Part shown: positions 43,934-53,232 of the stretch, in pieces | How the letters are laid out: every line of letters starts with the position of its first letter | Numbering within the stretch: the stretch's first letter is position 1 | Source: Thiopontia sp013349825 | Lineage (GTDB): Bacteria > Pseudomonadota > Gammaproteobacteria > GCF-002020875 | Length of the DNA: 64,000 nucleotides | Assembly (NCBI GenBank): GCA_963981015.1 | Contig: CAXCCG010000003.1 | Span: 1-64,000, forward strand | Reading direction: 5' to 3' | Program-made: the position numbers and the translations under genes | The notes under the pieces: generated by a model | Databases searched by the model: none | Seen by the model: only the letters and a program-made list of their open reading frames with translations | Told to the model about the DNA's origin: nothing

Positions 43934-44485
43934 TTACTGTCGTACCAGAGGGGCCTCAACCTGCTCTCGTCTCTCTTCACCCAGCAGAAGGGCAATCAAC
44001 TCCAGCGCAAAATCCATCGCTGTACCCGGCCCCCGAGAGGTGACAACCTTTCCATCAGTCACCACACTCACCCCTTCAATCAACCGTGCCTGCGAAGGTT
44101 GCAACACCCCTGGATAGCAAGTGGCCTCTCGCCCCTCAAGCAGCCCCGCATCAGCCAGTACCTTGGGTGCTGCACAAATTGCTGCGGTATAACGCCCTGC
44201 AGCAGCCATCTTTTTCAACAGTTGGTGAATGCGTGGGTCTGCATTGAGGTGGTCTGCTCCCGGTAAGCCACCCGGCAGTACCACCATCTCGTACTCTCTC
44301 TGCAGCGCCTCATCCAACGTCATATCGGCTAAGTGGACAGTCTTCCGGCTGGCACGAACGGGGCCCGGTTTTAATCCGGCCACCACCACCTCAATCTCGG
44401 CCCGTCGCAGCAGATCAATAATGGTGATCGCCTCCAGTTCTTCAAACCCTTCAGCCAGAGGCACCAACACCGAAGGTTGACTCAT
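43934..44485 (-). CDS. DJ-1/PfpI-family protein (YajL-like)
   Basis: 183-residue DJ-1 superfamily member. Nucleophile-elbow Cys 104 in TAAICAAPKVLAD, conserved acidic residue near E15 in LAEGFEELEAI, and PGGLPGADHL. DJ-1/YajL proteins act as chaperones or glyoxal-related stress enzymes. Cytoplasmic. Lies between ctpA and argS on the same strand with small gaps. Confidence 0.88.
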   Translation of the reverse strand: MSQPSVLVPLAEGFEELEAITIIDLLRRAEIEVVVAGLKPGPVRASRKTVHLADMTLDEALQREYEMVVLPGGLPGADHLNADPRIHQLLKKMAAAGRYTAAICAAPKVLADAGLLEGREATCYPGVLQPSQARLIEGVSVVTDGKVVTSRGPGTAMDFALELIALLLGEERREQVEAPLVRQ

Positions 44486-44503
44486 GATCGCAAGCCCTGT
44501 TGA

Positions 44504-45889
44504 TTAACGTGAGACGTGAAGCAGGTGAAGACCTTTCAACATATTGAGTGCCTCATAGAGCATAAAGTCCTTCTCTGCCAAACTATTGATCTCTGACTCT
44601 TTGTCTTTAGTCTCTTGCTCATTAGCCTCTTTCTCTGTTGAACTTGTCTCTTTGCTATCTTCACTCTCCTCTTTTTCTTCAGCCTCTTTCTCCTCCGCAT
44701 CACCACTCAGGTGACCGGTGAGATTACGCTCAGAGACACGGTGGTTGCCCTCTCCTTTCTCTCTCTTCTCCAGCTTCAGATTAGTCAGCTCAATATCAGG
44801 CTTCACACCCTCTGCCTGAATGGAGCGACCCGAAGGGGTAAAGTAGCGTGCCGTTGTCAGCTTCAGTGCCGCACCATCACGCATCGGCATAATGGTCTGA
44901 ACCGAGCCTTTACCAAAGGTCTGCGAACCCATAATCACCGCACGTTTATGGTCTTGCAGTGCGCCCGAAACAATCTCAGAAGCTGAGGCAGAGCCATTAT
45001 TGACCAATACCACCAGTGGAGCACCGTTCAACAGGTCCTCACCACCCGCTTTAAATTTTTGTGATGAGTCGTCAACACGACCATCGGTATAGACCACCAA
45101 TCCATCTGTCAGAAAAGCATCCGACACATTAACAGCGGCACTCAATACACCTCCCGGATTATTACGCAGGTCCAGTACCATCCCTTTCAGGTTCTCACCC
45201 TCATTCTCATCAATCAGGGTATCGATATTGGCCTCCAGATTCTCTCCGGTATGCATCTGGAACTGGCTGATACGCACATAGCCAAAACCATCCTCCAACA
45301 TCCGACTCTTTACACTGCGAATACGAATCACGTCACGGATAATCGTTACCGTTAACGCCTGGTCCTCTCCCTTGCGTACCACCGTTAACTTAATTTTGGT
45401 CCCTACCTTGCCGCGCATCATCTTCACCGCATCATTGAGTGTCATCCCCTGTACCGCAGTACCATCAATACGGATAATCAGGTCACCTGCCTGCATTCCT
45501 GCACGCGATGCCGGAGTATCATCAATCGGGGAGATCACCTTCACAAAACCATCTTCCATTCCCACTTCAATACCGAGTCCACCAAACTCCCCCTTGGTGC
45601 TCACTTGCAGCTCGTTATGTGCCTCCGGTAACAGATAGGCTGAATGAGGGTCGAGGCTACTCACCATCCCCTGAATGGCGCTATTGAGCAGATCCTTGCC
45701 TTCAACATCTTCTACATACTTCTTTTTGATCTCACTATAGACCTGACTGAATGCTCTCAGCTCATCCAGAGGCAGAGGAATTGCCTGCCCCTCCTCCTGT
45801 TTAGCAAAAACAGTGCGTTCCACAGCCAGAGAGAGACCGAGCAGCAGCCCGATCAATAGAATCATTACATCACGCATTTTGGTTTTCAT
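44504..45889 (-). CDS. ctpA: Carboxyl-terminal processing peptidase (S41)
   Basis: 461 aa periplasmic serine protease. Signal/anchor helix (about residues 7-25), PDZ domain (about 90-170, GGLGIEVGMEDGFVKVISPIDDTPASRAG) and S41 catalytic domain with the Ser in NNGSASASEIVSGAL and Lys in TFGKGSVQTI. The last about 90 residues form a Glu/Lys-rich low-complexity spacer (EEKEAEEKEESEDSKE) ending in a short conserved-looking helix. Close to M23 and anmK, consistent with cell-wall turnover. Confidence 0.93.
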   Translation of the reverse strand: MKTKMRDVMILLIGLLLGLSLAVERTVFAKQEEGQAIPLPLDELRAFSQVYSEIKKKYVEDVEGKDLLNSAIQGMVSSLDPHSAYLLPEAHNELQVSTKGEFGGLGIEVGMEDGFVKVISPIDDTPASRAGMQAGDLIIRIDGTAVQGMTLNDAVKMMRGKVGTKIKLTVVRKGEDQALTVTIIRDVIRIRSVKSRMLEDGFGYVRISQFQMHTGENLEANIDTLIDENEGENLKGMVLDLRNNPGGVLSAAVNVSDAFLTDGLVVYTDGRVDDSSQKFKAGGEDLLNGAPLVVLVNNGSASASEIVSGALQDHKRAVIMGSQTFGKGSVQTIMPMRDGAALKLTTARYFTPSGRSIQAEGVKPDIELTNLKLEKREKGEGNHRVSERNLTGHLSGDAEEKEAEEKEESEDSKETSSTEKEANEQETKDKESEINSLAEKDFMLYEALNMLKGLHLLHVSR

Positions 45890-45919
45890 CTGAATCCCTA
45901 CACCTAATCGTTTTAGAAC

Positions 45920-47125
45920 TTATAAGACACCTGAGCGGTGTGTTGCACTACACTCTTGCGATTCTACAGGAAAAATTGCACCCAGTATGACCGATTGATT
46001 GGCCCCGGTGACCGAAGGAATATTTCCATGCAGTCTGTGCAAAGTTTGGCGTGCCAACCAGGCAAAGGCCATCGCCTCAACCCAATCCGGGTCTGCTCCA
46101 ATCGCTTCGGTGGTATTTACATTCCAGCCAGGAAGATAGTGGTTAACTCTCTGTAATAAAAAGCCATTATGAGCACCACCCCCACAGACCCAACACGCTT
46201 TGGTAGTACCACTATAGTGCCTTAAGGCATCCGCAATGGTAACTGCGGTTAACTCAGTCAATGTAGCCGCGACATCATACGGAGAGAGCCTCTGCTGATG
46301 CTCACCTCGTGAGAAGGAGAGTGCTTCCAGCATCTCACTGACCCAAGCTGCATTAAAACGTTCACGCCCGGTACTCTTGGGAGGGGGTTGTGAGAAAAAA
46401 GGGTCCGATAACATCTGCTCTAATAGTGGCTGATAAACCACTCCCCGGCTGGCTAACTTACCGCCCCGGTCCATCGGTTCACCCCATTGTGCCAAAGCCC
46501 AACCATCGATCAGCACATTACCGGGACCGGTATCAAAGCCGATTACAGCCTCTTCTCCGCTCTCTGGAAGTAGCGTCACATTCGCCATTCCACCCACGTT
46601 GAGTACCACTCCGCCCCGGTCATGCAATAACCAGTGATGGTAAGCCGGAACCAGCGGTGCCCCCTGCCCCCCAACAGCGAGATCTCTTCGACGAAAATCA
46701 GCCACCGTGGTAATGCCACTGCGCTGAGCAATCACGTTGGGGTCTCCAATCTGCAGGGTAAACGGGGTCACTGCTTCAGGCTCATGTCGCACAGTCTGCC
46801 CATGGCTGCCAATGGCCACAATTTCACAAGCCTCAAGACCCGCCTGCTCAACCACCTGACAGGCTGCTTCAGCAAACAGCTCCGCCAACTCAACATCCAG
46901 TTGACCCAAACGCTCAATCTCATTCTCACCCTGCTGACAGAGAGCCAAAATACGCTGTTTAACCGGCTCAGTGATCGGCAGTGCCACTGCCGCACAACAT
47001 CGGGGGGGGAAGGAGGCAAAATCGACTACAACGGCATCTATTCCGTCCAAACTGGTTCCAGACATTAAGCCCACCCAATATTCAGCCACCGACTGTGCCT
47101 CTGTTGATGATACATTGGATGCCAT
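45920..47125 (-). CDS. anmK: Anhydro-N-acetylmuramic acid kinase
   Basis: 401 aa sugar kinase that recycles cell-wall anhydro-MurNAc to MurNAc-6-phosphate. YWVGLMSGTSLDGIDAVVVDF at the start, GGMANVTLLP and VIGFDTGPGNVLIDGWA nucleotide motifs, and VCGGGAHNGFLL. Its start abuts the stop of the NIT-domain kinase gene, so it is translated from the same mRNA. Confidence 0.96.
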   Translation of the reverse strand: MASNVSSTEAQSVAEYWVGLMSGTSLDGIDAVVVDFASFPPRCCAAVALPITEPVKQRILALCQQGENEIERLGQLDVELAELFAEAACQVVEQAGLEACEIVAIGSHGQTVRHEPEAVTPFTLQIGDPNVIAQRSGITTVADFRRRDLAVGGQGAPLVPAYHHWLLHDRGGVVLNVGGMANVTLLPESGEEAVIGFDTGPGNVLIDGWALAQWGEPMDRGGKLASRGVVYQPLLEQMLSDPFFSQPPPKSTGRERFNAAWVSEMLEALSFSRGEHQQRLSPYDVAATLTELTAVTIADALRHYSGTTKACWVCGGGAHNGFLLQRVNHYLPGWNVNTTEAIGADPDWVEAMAFAWLARQTLHRLHGNIPSVTGANQSVILGAIFPVESQECSATHRSGVL

Positions 47126-50100
47126 TCAAAAATGGTTCTCATCACTCAGTCTGTAAGGCAGTTTAATGACCATCTCCATCCCCTGGTGCAAACCCTCACT
47201 GTTCGCTGTCAAACTTCCACCAATACTGTTCACAAAATTTGCTGCCGAATGCAGACCATAACCACTGCCTTGTAACTTGGTTGTGTAGCGTGGCTTGAAC
47301 AGACGCTCCATCGCCTCAGGGGCATGACCACAGCCATTATCACCAATCAACATCATTAAAAACCCACTTTCATCCGATGGCTCCATCGAGAGGGTAATCT
47401 CCCCCTTTAGCTCTGCGTTGCTATGAAGCTCCTCGCTAATTGCTTCAACGCTGTTCTTCAACAGGTTCAGCAGCTGCTGCATCAGAGGATTTCGAGGAAG
47501 AAACAGCTCCTGTTGTGCCGGAGGCAACCTCATTGTTATCTGGAATCGAATCGTTCCGATACGATCTCCCAGCAAGTGCAAGGTATCATCCACCATCAAC
47601 TGCAGATTAAATTCACTGGCATGCTGGGTAACACTGGTTTTACTCTTCTGTATGGTAATGATTTCGCGAATATGGTGAATTGTTGACTCCAGTTTTGCCA
47701 ATGCACCCTGTCCACCTCGCTCGACCTCTCCCGCAACCTTCCCTAACATCTGTGCTGACTGGGTCAACAACAGAGTTGTGTCTGCCAGTTTCTCTTGAAG
47801 CTGGGGTGCCGCAGTCTCTTCTGCTTTTATCGTACTCAGCTGTTGTGCAAAATCGCTTTGTGCCTGTTGAAGCTGGGTGACTAACTTACCCACATTAGCC
47901 AGCTGGGAGAGGTTACCGTTCATCCCGGTGACTGCATTGCCGATATTGTGAATGACCGAAGCGCCTAAATCTGCGATCCCTGCCTGAAAGGCTACATACT
48001 GCTCTTTCTGTTCGGCTCGAATACGCTCTCGCAGGTCATTCACCACCAGCACCGCACCCACCGCTTCACCCCCAATACTATTCAATGCAGTGCTACTGAC
48101 CTGTACCGGTATTTTTTTCCCACTCTGATGGTTCAAGGTACACTGCCGGGTGACCACCTGTCCTTCCAGCAGTTGTCCAAAGTGACTCTGCTCAAACAGT
48201 AGCTGCTGGCGCCGATTCGTATGCTCATTCAGTAACAGTATTATCCACTGCTCCTGTTGCAGCTTGATTGGAACCAAGCCTACTTCAACTTGCTTAACCT
48301 GCTTCTCCCGAGTATAGAGTGAGAACGTACGCTCACTCCCCATCTTAAGTAATTTCGGATCTCTATAGTAGGCTCTAACCATCTCAGCATGACTCTGTCG
48401 AAAGTCCGGTGGGATCAGCTGTTCAAATGACTCCCCGACCAACTGCTCGGCACTCCAATCCGACAACCACTCCATCTGACTATTCATTGCCACAACACGG
48501 CCATGAGGGTCAACCACCATCGAAGCAATTTGTGTCTCCTCACACAACGCCTCCAGCGCACTCTGATCCTGAATCAAATTGTGGAGCTGATCAACCACAC
48601 TCAACAAGCTATCCAACGCTCCTAAATCATTGGCACCTTCCAGAAACTCTTTCCAGTCCCTGCCAACCATTTGCTCACTGCTAAAGCCGGATAACCCCAA
48701 CCACTTGGGGTTTACCCGCTCAATCTTACCTGCCAGGTCAGTTACAATGAGTCCCTGATCCATAGAACCCAAAATCTGATCCATCTCACTGTATTGCGCA
48801 GAAAGCTTCTCGGCATTCTCCTTGAGCATCAGGATTGAACCATTGATCCCCTGTTTCAATTGGTCCAGATCTCCTTGGAAGGCCTCTTCAATCGTGCAGC
48901 TATAGTCACCTACAGCAACACCATGGCTGACCCGAATAGCGCCCTGGATGGCTTGCTGTTGTAGCTGAAACAGCTCGTTCAACGCGGTTCCCATCCGTCC
49001 GATCTCATCCTTACTCTCTATCTCAATACGGATGGACAGATCTCCACTCTCACGGATACGGTCAATAGTTACAACACTCTGTTGAATTCTGCGATGTAAA
49101 TGGTGCCCCAAATAGAGTGCAACCAGTGCTGACATAAGAATAATCAACAGCTTTGTAGAAAAATCGAAAAGATAACTCCAGCGGGCGTTGCGCGACTCTA
49201 TCTCTACCTGATCTCTCAAACTGCTTTGAATAATCTCTGTCGCCTGCTTGAGCCGTTCAATACGAAGCGTTGCACTCTGAAACCAGCCATTTGAATCAAC
49301 ACCGGAGTGGAGAATCTGCTGGTCCAGCACCTCCAAAGCCTCCAGAGCAGATGAGTCATCTACCTGTACCATCTGATCAATCTCAGCTGACGAAACACCT
49401 GATTTCAGCATCGAAACAACCTTCTCCACTTTTTTCTGATAGTCATCCAATGTCTCTTCAACTTTAGAGAGTGCCTCCAGCTCAACCTCGGTGACACCTT
49501 CCAGTTTCCAGTAGGAGTCGATGATGCTTTGTGCCTGCTGGTGTAGTTGAGCGATCTCTGCTTCCAACAAGGTATCACTACGGAGCACCCTGTTTTTGAA
49601 CAGATGGATCATCCCTCCATAGCCTATTAATGCACGTAACCGACTCATCACCTCCAGCTTCTCCATGCGCACCAGAAAGAGCTCCCGGTAATGCGAAACC
49701 TCGTCAATAACGGCCCCCTCCATCAACTGGTTCAGAGTATTGCGCTGTTTCTGTGTCGCATTACGCATGAAGCTTCGAAGGTGGTTCTCCTGGTCCTGAA
49801 TCAGAAAGTTGGCCTCTGCCGTCAAACGGGGAGCCAGCTCACCCATGGAAAATATTCGAGTCAATACTGCCCGCTCTTGTCCCGCCCGCTCTTTAATCCA
49901 CAAGAGTGCTGAAACCACACGAAGCTGTCGCTCCATATCCCCATCACGCACCTTTTGAATCACCTCTTGAACCAGATGAAGTCCATTACTGTTGATAAAT
50001 GAGTAGTAATCATAGACCTCCATTGCTTGACGTGTCCCTGAATCGGCTTGATCCAATTGCTGGCGAACCGTGCTTAAACGGGAGAGCGCAAGATCAAAGT

Positions 50101-50473
50101 CTGACAAAATTTGTTGGACAGTTGGGTCCTTGATTGACAGCTCCAACTGCTTTTGGATCGAGTGAAAACGATCTCTCTGTAGATCAATTTTTTCACGATA
50201 ATTCAACAGTACACGATTTATTTCTACCCGCTCACCACTCAACATTGCGATACTGAGCCCACGCTCAATCGCCAACGAGTAGATCAAATCACCCAACTCT
50301 GTGATCCAGTTGACCACCTCGATAGAGATCACCACCTCTTCCAGGTCACGGCTCTCACGCTGTAGATTATCCACCAGTACAGCACCCAGTGAGACCAAGG
50401 GGATAAAGAGCATCAAACCAACCTTCACCGAGATCGTGAGATTATTGATGATGTTCAGGAGTTTTCTTATCAT
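47126..50473 (-). CDS. Hybrid-length sensor histidine kinase with nitrate/nitrite-sensing (NIT) domain
   Basis: 1115 aa. TM1 (about 18-35), periplasmic NIT domain with its two hallmarks LIYSLAIERGLSIAML (about 67-82) and LLWIKERAGQERAVLTRIF, TM2 (about 430-450), HAMP, then two PAS-type domains (about 575-800). The phospho-acceptor region is non-standard: the His lies in ASVIHNIGNAVTGM rather than the usual H-E-x-x-x-P box. The GHKL ATPase follows with NSVEAI, IGDNGCGH and GSGYGLHSAANF. NIT domains sense nitrate or nitrite. The gene starts inside the glnE stop (ATGA), next to ntrBC-glnA. No receiver gene adjoins it. Confidence 0.88.
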   Translation of the reverse strand: MIRKLLNIINNLTISVKVGLMLFIPLVSLGAVLVDNLQRESRDLEEVVISIEVVNWITELGDLIYSLAIERGLSIAMLSGERVEINRVLLNYREKIDLQRDRFHSIQKQLELSIKDPTVQQILSDFDLALSRLSTVRQQLDQADSGTRQAMEVYDYYSFINSNGLHLVQEVIQKVRDGDMERQLRVVSALLWIKERAGQERAVLTRIFSMGELAPRLTAEANFLIQDQENHLRSFMRNATQKQRNTLNQLMEGAVIDEVSHYRELFLVRMEKLEVMSRLRALIGYGGMIHLFKNRVLRSDTLLEAEIAQLHQQAQSIIDSYWKLEGVTEVELEALSKVEETLDDYQKKVEKVVSMLKSGVSSAEIDQMVQVDDSSALEALEVLDQQILHSGVDSNGWFQSATLRIERLKQATEIIQSSLRDQVEIESRNARWSYLFDFSTKLLIILMSALVALYLGHHLHRRIQQSVVTIDRIRESGDLSIRIEIESKDEIGRMGTALNELFQLQQQAIQGAIRVSHGVAVGDYSCTIEEAFQGDLDQLKQGINGSILMLKENAEKLSAQYSEMDQILGSMDQGLIVTDLAGKIERVNPKWLGLSGFSSEQMVGRDWKEFLEGANDLGALDSLLSVVDQLHNLIQDQSALEALCEETQIASMVVDPHGRVVAMNSQMEWLSDWSAEQLVGESFEQLIPPDFRQSHAEMVRAYYRDPKLLKMGSERTFSLYTREKQVKQVEVGLVPIKLQQEQWIILLLNEHTNRRQQLLFEQSHFGQLLEGQVVTRQCTLNHQSGKKIPVQVSSTALNSIGGEAVGAVLVVNDLRERIRAEQKEQYVAFQAGIADLGASVIHNIGNAVTGMNGNLSQLANVGKLVTQLQQAQSDFAQQLSTIKAEETAAPQLQEKLADTTLLLTQSAQMLGKVAGEVERGGQGALAKLESTIHHIREIITIQKSKTSVTQHASEFNLQLMVDDTLHLLGDRIGTIRFQITMRLPPAQQELFLPRNPLMQQLLNLLKNSVEAISEELHSNAELKGEITLSMEPSDESGFLMMLIGDNGCGHAPEAMERLFKPRYTTKLQGSGYGLHSAANFVNSIGGSLTANSEGLHQGMEMVIKLPYRLSDENHF

Positions 50474-53232
50474 GCCGGCAAAGTAAACATCAACCTGTGC
50501 CAGAGATCACTGACCTGCTTACGTTCTGTCACAAATTCCTCATCATTGACAACGGCCTTACGATTCTCCAGAAAGAGATGATAGGCTCGGCGACGGTAAC
50601 CCAAGTAGTGTTGTTTCAATAGAGTGGCTTCGCCAGCTTCTAACCGTTGCTCCAGTGCCAACTGCTCCAGCAGACGGATATTGTCACTCCACTGCAGCAG
50701 GCCCGGGTATTGGTGCGCCCAACGTAATACCAGAAACTGCACTATAAATTCGATATCAACAATACCCCCCTCCATCTGTTTGAGATGAATCTCTCCTTCT
50801 CTGCAGTGGCCCAACGATTCGCGCATCTTTTCTCGCATCTCACACACATCACTGCGTAACTTCTCTGCATCACGTTGTTTGGAGAGTATCTCACGGCGCA
50901 CCTGCTCAAACTGCTCCGTCGCCTCTCTGCCACCAAATACCACACGGGCACGTACCAGTGCCTGGTGCTCCCAGGTCCATGCCTCCTCCTGTTGATAGCT
51001 ACGAAAACCCTGAAGGTCCGCAACCAACAGTCCTGAGTTTCCATTGGGGCGCAGACGAGAGTCAATTTCATAGAGTCGCCCACTGAGTGTCCGTGTACTC
51101 ATCAGATGGATCATCCGCTGTCCAAGACGAATATAGAACTCCCTGCGACTCACCGGTGCCTGCTTGCGGCTGAATGGTGCATCCGGGTCACCATTATGGA
51201 GAAAGACAAGATCAAGATCTGAGCCATAACCCAACTCTAACCCTCCCATCTTGCCATAACCAATCACCACAAAACCGGGTTCACCCGTCTGTTCAGAACG
51301 TTTTCTTGGTTGCCCCAAACGGTGGGTAATCTCCTGCCAGGAGAGACGAAAAGTGTGATCCACCAATGCCTCTGCAACCCAGGTGAGTGCATCACTCACT
51401 TTCATCACCGGCAGTTGGTCCAGCACATCGGCAGCAGCCACCTTTAACAAATTGCGGCGTTGAAACTGGCGCATCAACTCCATCTGCTGTTCAAGATCAT
51501 CCTCCTCTGCACGCTTTGCCACCAACTGCAACTCTGCCAGCAATGAATCCACACCACTCGGCATGGTAATGTTGCGGCTATCCATCAAATCTTCCAGCAG
51601 CATCGGCATCTGCGCCAACTGATCTGCAATCCACCCACTTCGCTGCAGCAGCGTCAACAGATGATCCAGTGCATGGCCATTCTCTGCCAACAAGGAGAAG
51701 TAGACAGAGCGACGACCAATCGCCTCAATCAGCCGTACCCCCCGTAACAGGCTCTGGTCCGGTTCCGCTTGCTGACTGGCTGACTCAATCAGCAGAGGCA
51801 TCAGTCGATCCAATCGGACACGCCCCTCTCGGCTCATCGACTGAATCGAAGAAACCTCTAACAGCTGTTGAAGTGTCTCAAATACTCTCTGTTGATCTTC
51901 AAAACCCTCAACAACAACACTACATTCATCATCACTCAGCCCCTCCCAGAGCTGCTGTGCAACAGATGCACTCTCCGTCTCTTCATCGAGAGCAAAGAGC
52001 TGCTCAAACTGCAACTCCACCTGTCTGCGGTGCTCATCCAGCTGCGCCTTGAAGAGGTCCCATGCGCCATAGCCCATCGACTCTGCAAGCAGTTGTCGTT
52101 GTTCATATTGGGCAGGAAGGCGCTGTGTCTGGCGATCCTCATACTCCTGAATCCGGTGCTCCGTATTGCGCAGAAAGAGATAGGCCTCTGTCAGCTTTTG
52201 ATGCTGTTGCCCGGTCAACTCCCCACGCTGTTTCAGCAGTGGCAGTACACGCAACAGAGGGCGAATCTGTAACTCCGGTTCTGCACCACCACGCACCAAC
52301 TGAAAAGCCTGACCGATAAATTCAATCTCACGAATACCGCCCGGCCCCAGTTTGACATCATCAGACATCCCCTTCTTGCGCACCTGCCGTGCAATCATCT
52401 GCTTCATCTCACGCAGTGACTCAAAGGCGCTATAGTCAAAGTAGCGACGATAGATAAAGGGACGCAAAATCGAAAGCAACTGCTCTCCGGCAGCACTATC
52501 ACCAGCAACCACCCGCCCCTTGATCCAGGCGTAACGCTCCCAGCTACGCCCATGAATCTGATAGTAGTCCTCCATTGCATCAAATGAGGATGCCAGCGCA
52601 CCACTCTCACCAAAGGGGCGCAGTCGCATATCTACACGAAACACAAAACCATCTGCACGGTTGGCACCAATGGCACGAATCAAGCGCCGTCCCAGATTGG
52701 TGAAAAATTCATAATTACTGATCCAGGGCTTCACCCCTCGGGTCTCCCCCTCTTCAGGGTAAGCGAAGATCAGATCAATATCAGAAGAGAAGTTGAGCTC
52801 TCGCGCCCCCAACTTACCCATCGCAACCACCACCATCTGCTGCGGTTTTCTACTCTGTTCCCCTTTGGGGGTTCCCTCTTCCCGACACTGCCATCGATAG
52901 AGTAGATCCAGCGTTTCAGAGAGTGTTACGTCAGCCAGCGCTGAGAGTTCTGCAACCGTCGTATGGTAATCACCCCATCCTGCAAGGTCTCGTAGCGCAA
53001 TACGCACCATCTCTTGCCGTCTGAAACTGCGCAAAATTGTGGCCAATTCTGAATCACTGTTGACCCCTTTCAAGCGGCTGCTCAGGATCTGACGGTAGCT
53101 GGCCTCAGTGGTAACTTGCTGTAATCGCTCCTCCTCGATCAGACGATCCAGGAGCGACGCATCCTGCTGGCAACTCTGCTCGATAAAGGGGCTGAACCTG
53201 AAGAGTGCCTCAATTTCAGCACGTTTTAGCAT
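50470..53232 (-). CDS. glnE: Glutamine synthetase adenylyltransferase / deadenylase
   Basis: 920 aa bifunctional enzyme that attaches and removes AMP on GlnA in response to PII and glutamine. Two nucleotidyltransferase modules: the N-terminal one with GKLGARELNFSSDIDLIFAY (deadenylylation) and the C-terminal one with GYGKMGGLELGYGSDLDLVFLH (adenylylation). Each is followed by a GlnD-like helical domain (KLGPGGIREIEF; QMEGGIVDIEFIVQF). Its target GlnA lies 4 kb away with the modified tyrosine intact. ATG directly follows the M23 stop. Confidence 0.96.
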   Translation of the reverse strand: MLKRAEIEALFRFSPFIEQSCQQDASLLDRLIEEERLQQVTTEASYRQILSSRLKGVNSDSELATILRSFRRQEMVRIALRDLAGWGDYHTTVAELSALADVTLSETLDLLYRWQCREEGTPKGEQSRKPQQMVVVAMGKLGARELNFSSDIDLIFAYPEEGETRGVKPWISNYEFFTNLGRRLIRAIGANRADGFVFRVDMRLRPFGESGALASSFDAMEDYYQIHGRSWERYAWIKGRVVAGDSAAGEQLLSILRPFIYRRYFDYSAFESLREMKQMIARQVRKKGMSDDVKLGPGGIREIEFIGQAFQLVRGGAEPELQIRPLLRVLPLLKQRGELTGQQHQKLTEAYLFLRNTEHRIQEYEDRQTQRLPAQYEQRQLLAESMGYGAWDLFKAQLDEHRRQVELQFEQLFALDEETESASVAQQLWEGLSDDECSVVVEGFEDQQRVFETLQQLLEVSSIQSMSREGRVRLDRLMPLLIESASQQAEPDQSLLRGVRLIEAIGRRSVYFSLLAENGHALDHLLTLLQRSGWIADQLAQMPMLLEDLMDSRNITMPSGVDSLLAELQLVAKRAEEDDLEQQMELMRQFQRRNLLKVAAADVLDQLPVMKVSDALTWVAEALVDHTFRLSWQEITHRLGQPRKRSEQTGEPGFVVIGYGKMGGLELGYGSDLDLVFLHNGDPDAPFSRKQAPVSRREFYIRLGQRMIHLMSTRTLSGRLYEIDSRLRPNGNSGLLVADLQGFRSYQQEEAWTWEHQALVRARVVFGGREATEQFEQVRREILSKQRDAEKLRSDVCEMREKMRESLGHCREGEIHLKQMEGGIVDIEFIVQFLVLRWAHQYPGLLQWSDNIRLLEQLALEQRLEAGEATLLKQHYLGYRRRAYHLFLENRKAVVNDEEFVTERKQVSDLWHRLMFTLPA

